NCBI GenBank assembly: GCA_002011835.1
Contig: MTPE01000008.1
Coordinates: 51-6,022 of the forward strand
Source of the DNA: Desulfarculaceae bacterium JdFR-95
Lineage (GTDB): Bacteria; Desulfobacterota; Desulfarculia; Desulfarculales; Desulfarculaceae
Direction: 5' to 3'
Length of the DNA stretch: 5,972 bases
Of this stretch, positions 5,792 through 5,972 are shown piece by piece. Every line of letters starts with the position of its first letter. Positions within the stretch are counted from its first letter, which is position 1. The position numbers and the translations under genes are program-made. The notes below the pieces were generated by a model, which was given only the letters and a program-made list of their open reading frames with translations, did no database searches and was not told where the DNA came from.

Positions 5792-5972
5792 TTTTGGCTC
5801 ATCCGGCAAATGCCAGGGGGAGAGGCACCTTGGAATTGCGGCCCAGGACGCGGCCACAGGGGACGGGATGATATTTCGCCGTCTTTGCCAGGAAAACGAC
5901 ATGGCCTCTCACTGGGACCACAACCGACAATACCGAGGCCATGAATCTGTCTCGTATCCCTTGTCATGTCAT
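5792..5972. repeat. Palindromic intergenic repeat, copy B (cut by window end)
   Basis: The copy begins with TTTTGGCTCATCCGG (5792-5806), identical to the reverse complement of 4513-4527 in copy A. The arm 5792-5902 continues collinear with the reverse complement of the copy A right arm at about 85% identity by eye. From 5880 the core matches copy A 4331-4422 in direct orientation at about 80%. The inner core stem is CATGGCCTC (5900-5908) with GAGGCCATG (5935-5943), nine perfect pairs around a 26-nt loop. The right outer arm starts at about 5966 (ATGTCAT) in the expected register and is lost at the window edge. The gap 5646-5972 holds no supportable gene. Confidence -1.

Noticed and set aside
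5740..5967. Minus-strand open frame of 75 codons across repeat copy B
   Set aside because: It covers the repeat arm and hairpin, with no ribosome site and no conserved protein pattern with copy A.
4202..5972. CRISPR array
   Set aside because: There are only two copies, over 1 kb apart and imperfect, with no regular short repeat-spacer periodicity.

Overview
This window comes from a GC-rich bacterial chromosome. Gene content and codon use would suit a GC-rich Desulfobacterota (deltaproteobacterial) genome, but no marker gene confirms this and the assignment is an inference.

Layout: (1) Positions 1-533 (+) hold the 3' part of a metallo-beta-lactamase-fold hydrolase, cut by the left edge. (2) Positions 625-1260 (+) are leuD (isopropylmalate isomerase small subunit) and 1257-2252 (+) are a leuB-type beta-decarboxylating dehydrogenase; they overlap by ATGA and should be translationally coupled. 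(3) A short convergent gap with a nested stem structure (about 2262-2324) separates them from the minus-strand genes. (4) Positions 2345-4120 (-) encode a membrane protein joining a WecA/MraY-type polyprenyl-phosphate sugar-phosphate transferase to a second half resembling the N-terminal membrane plus nucleotide-binding module of PglF/CapD and WbaP-type proteins. (5) Positions 4659-5645 (-) encode an extended-SDR nucleotide-sugar epimerase/dehydratase. (6) The long intergenic gaps on both sides of that gene (4121-4658 and 5646-5972) each carry a copy of the same palindromic repeat.

Functionally, leuD and leuB catalyse consecutive steps of leucine synthesis (isomerisation of 2- to 3-isopropylmalate, then oxidative decarboxylation); leuC and leuA are not in view. 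The two minus-strand genes suit surface glycan synthesis: the SDR enzyme would make or modify a nucleotide sugar, and the membrane transferase would load a sugar phosphate onto a polyprenyl phosphate carrier.

The most unusual content is the intergenic repeat. Copy A (about 4202-4527) and copy B (5792 to the window end, incomplete) share an arm of about 110 bp in inverted orientation and a core of about 90 bp in direct orientation. The core folds into a long hairpin, and an inner stem shows a compensatory base-pair change between copies. It looks like a MITE-like or structured-RNA-like repeat family with no coding capacity that I can support.
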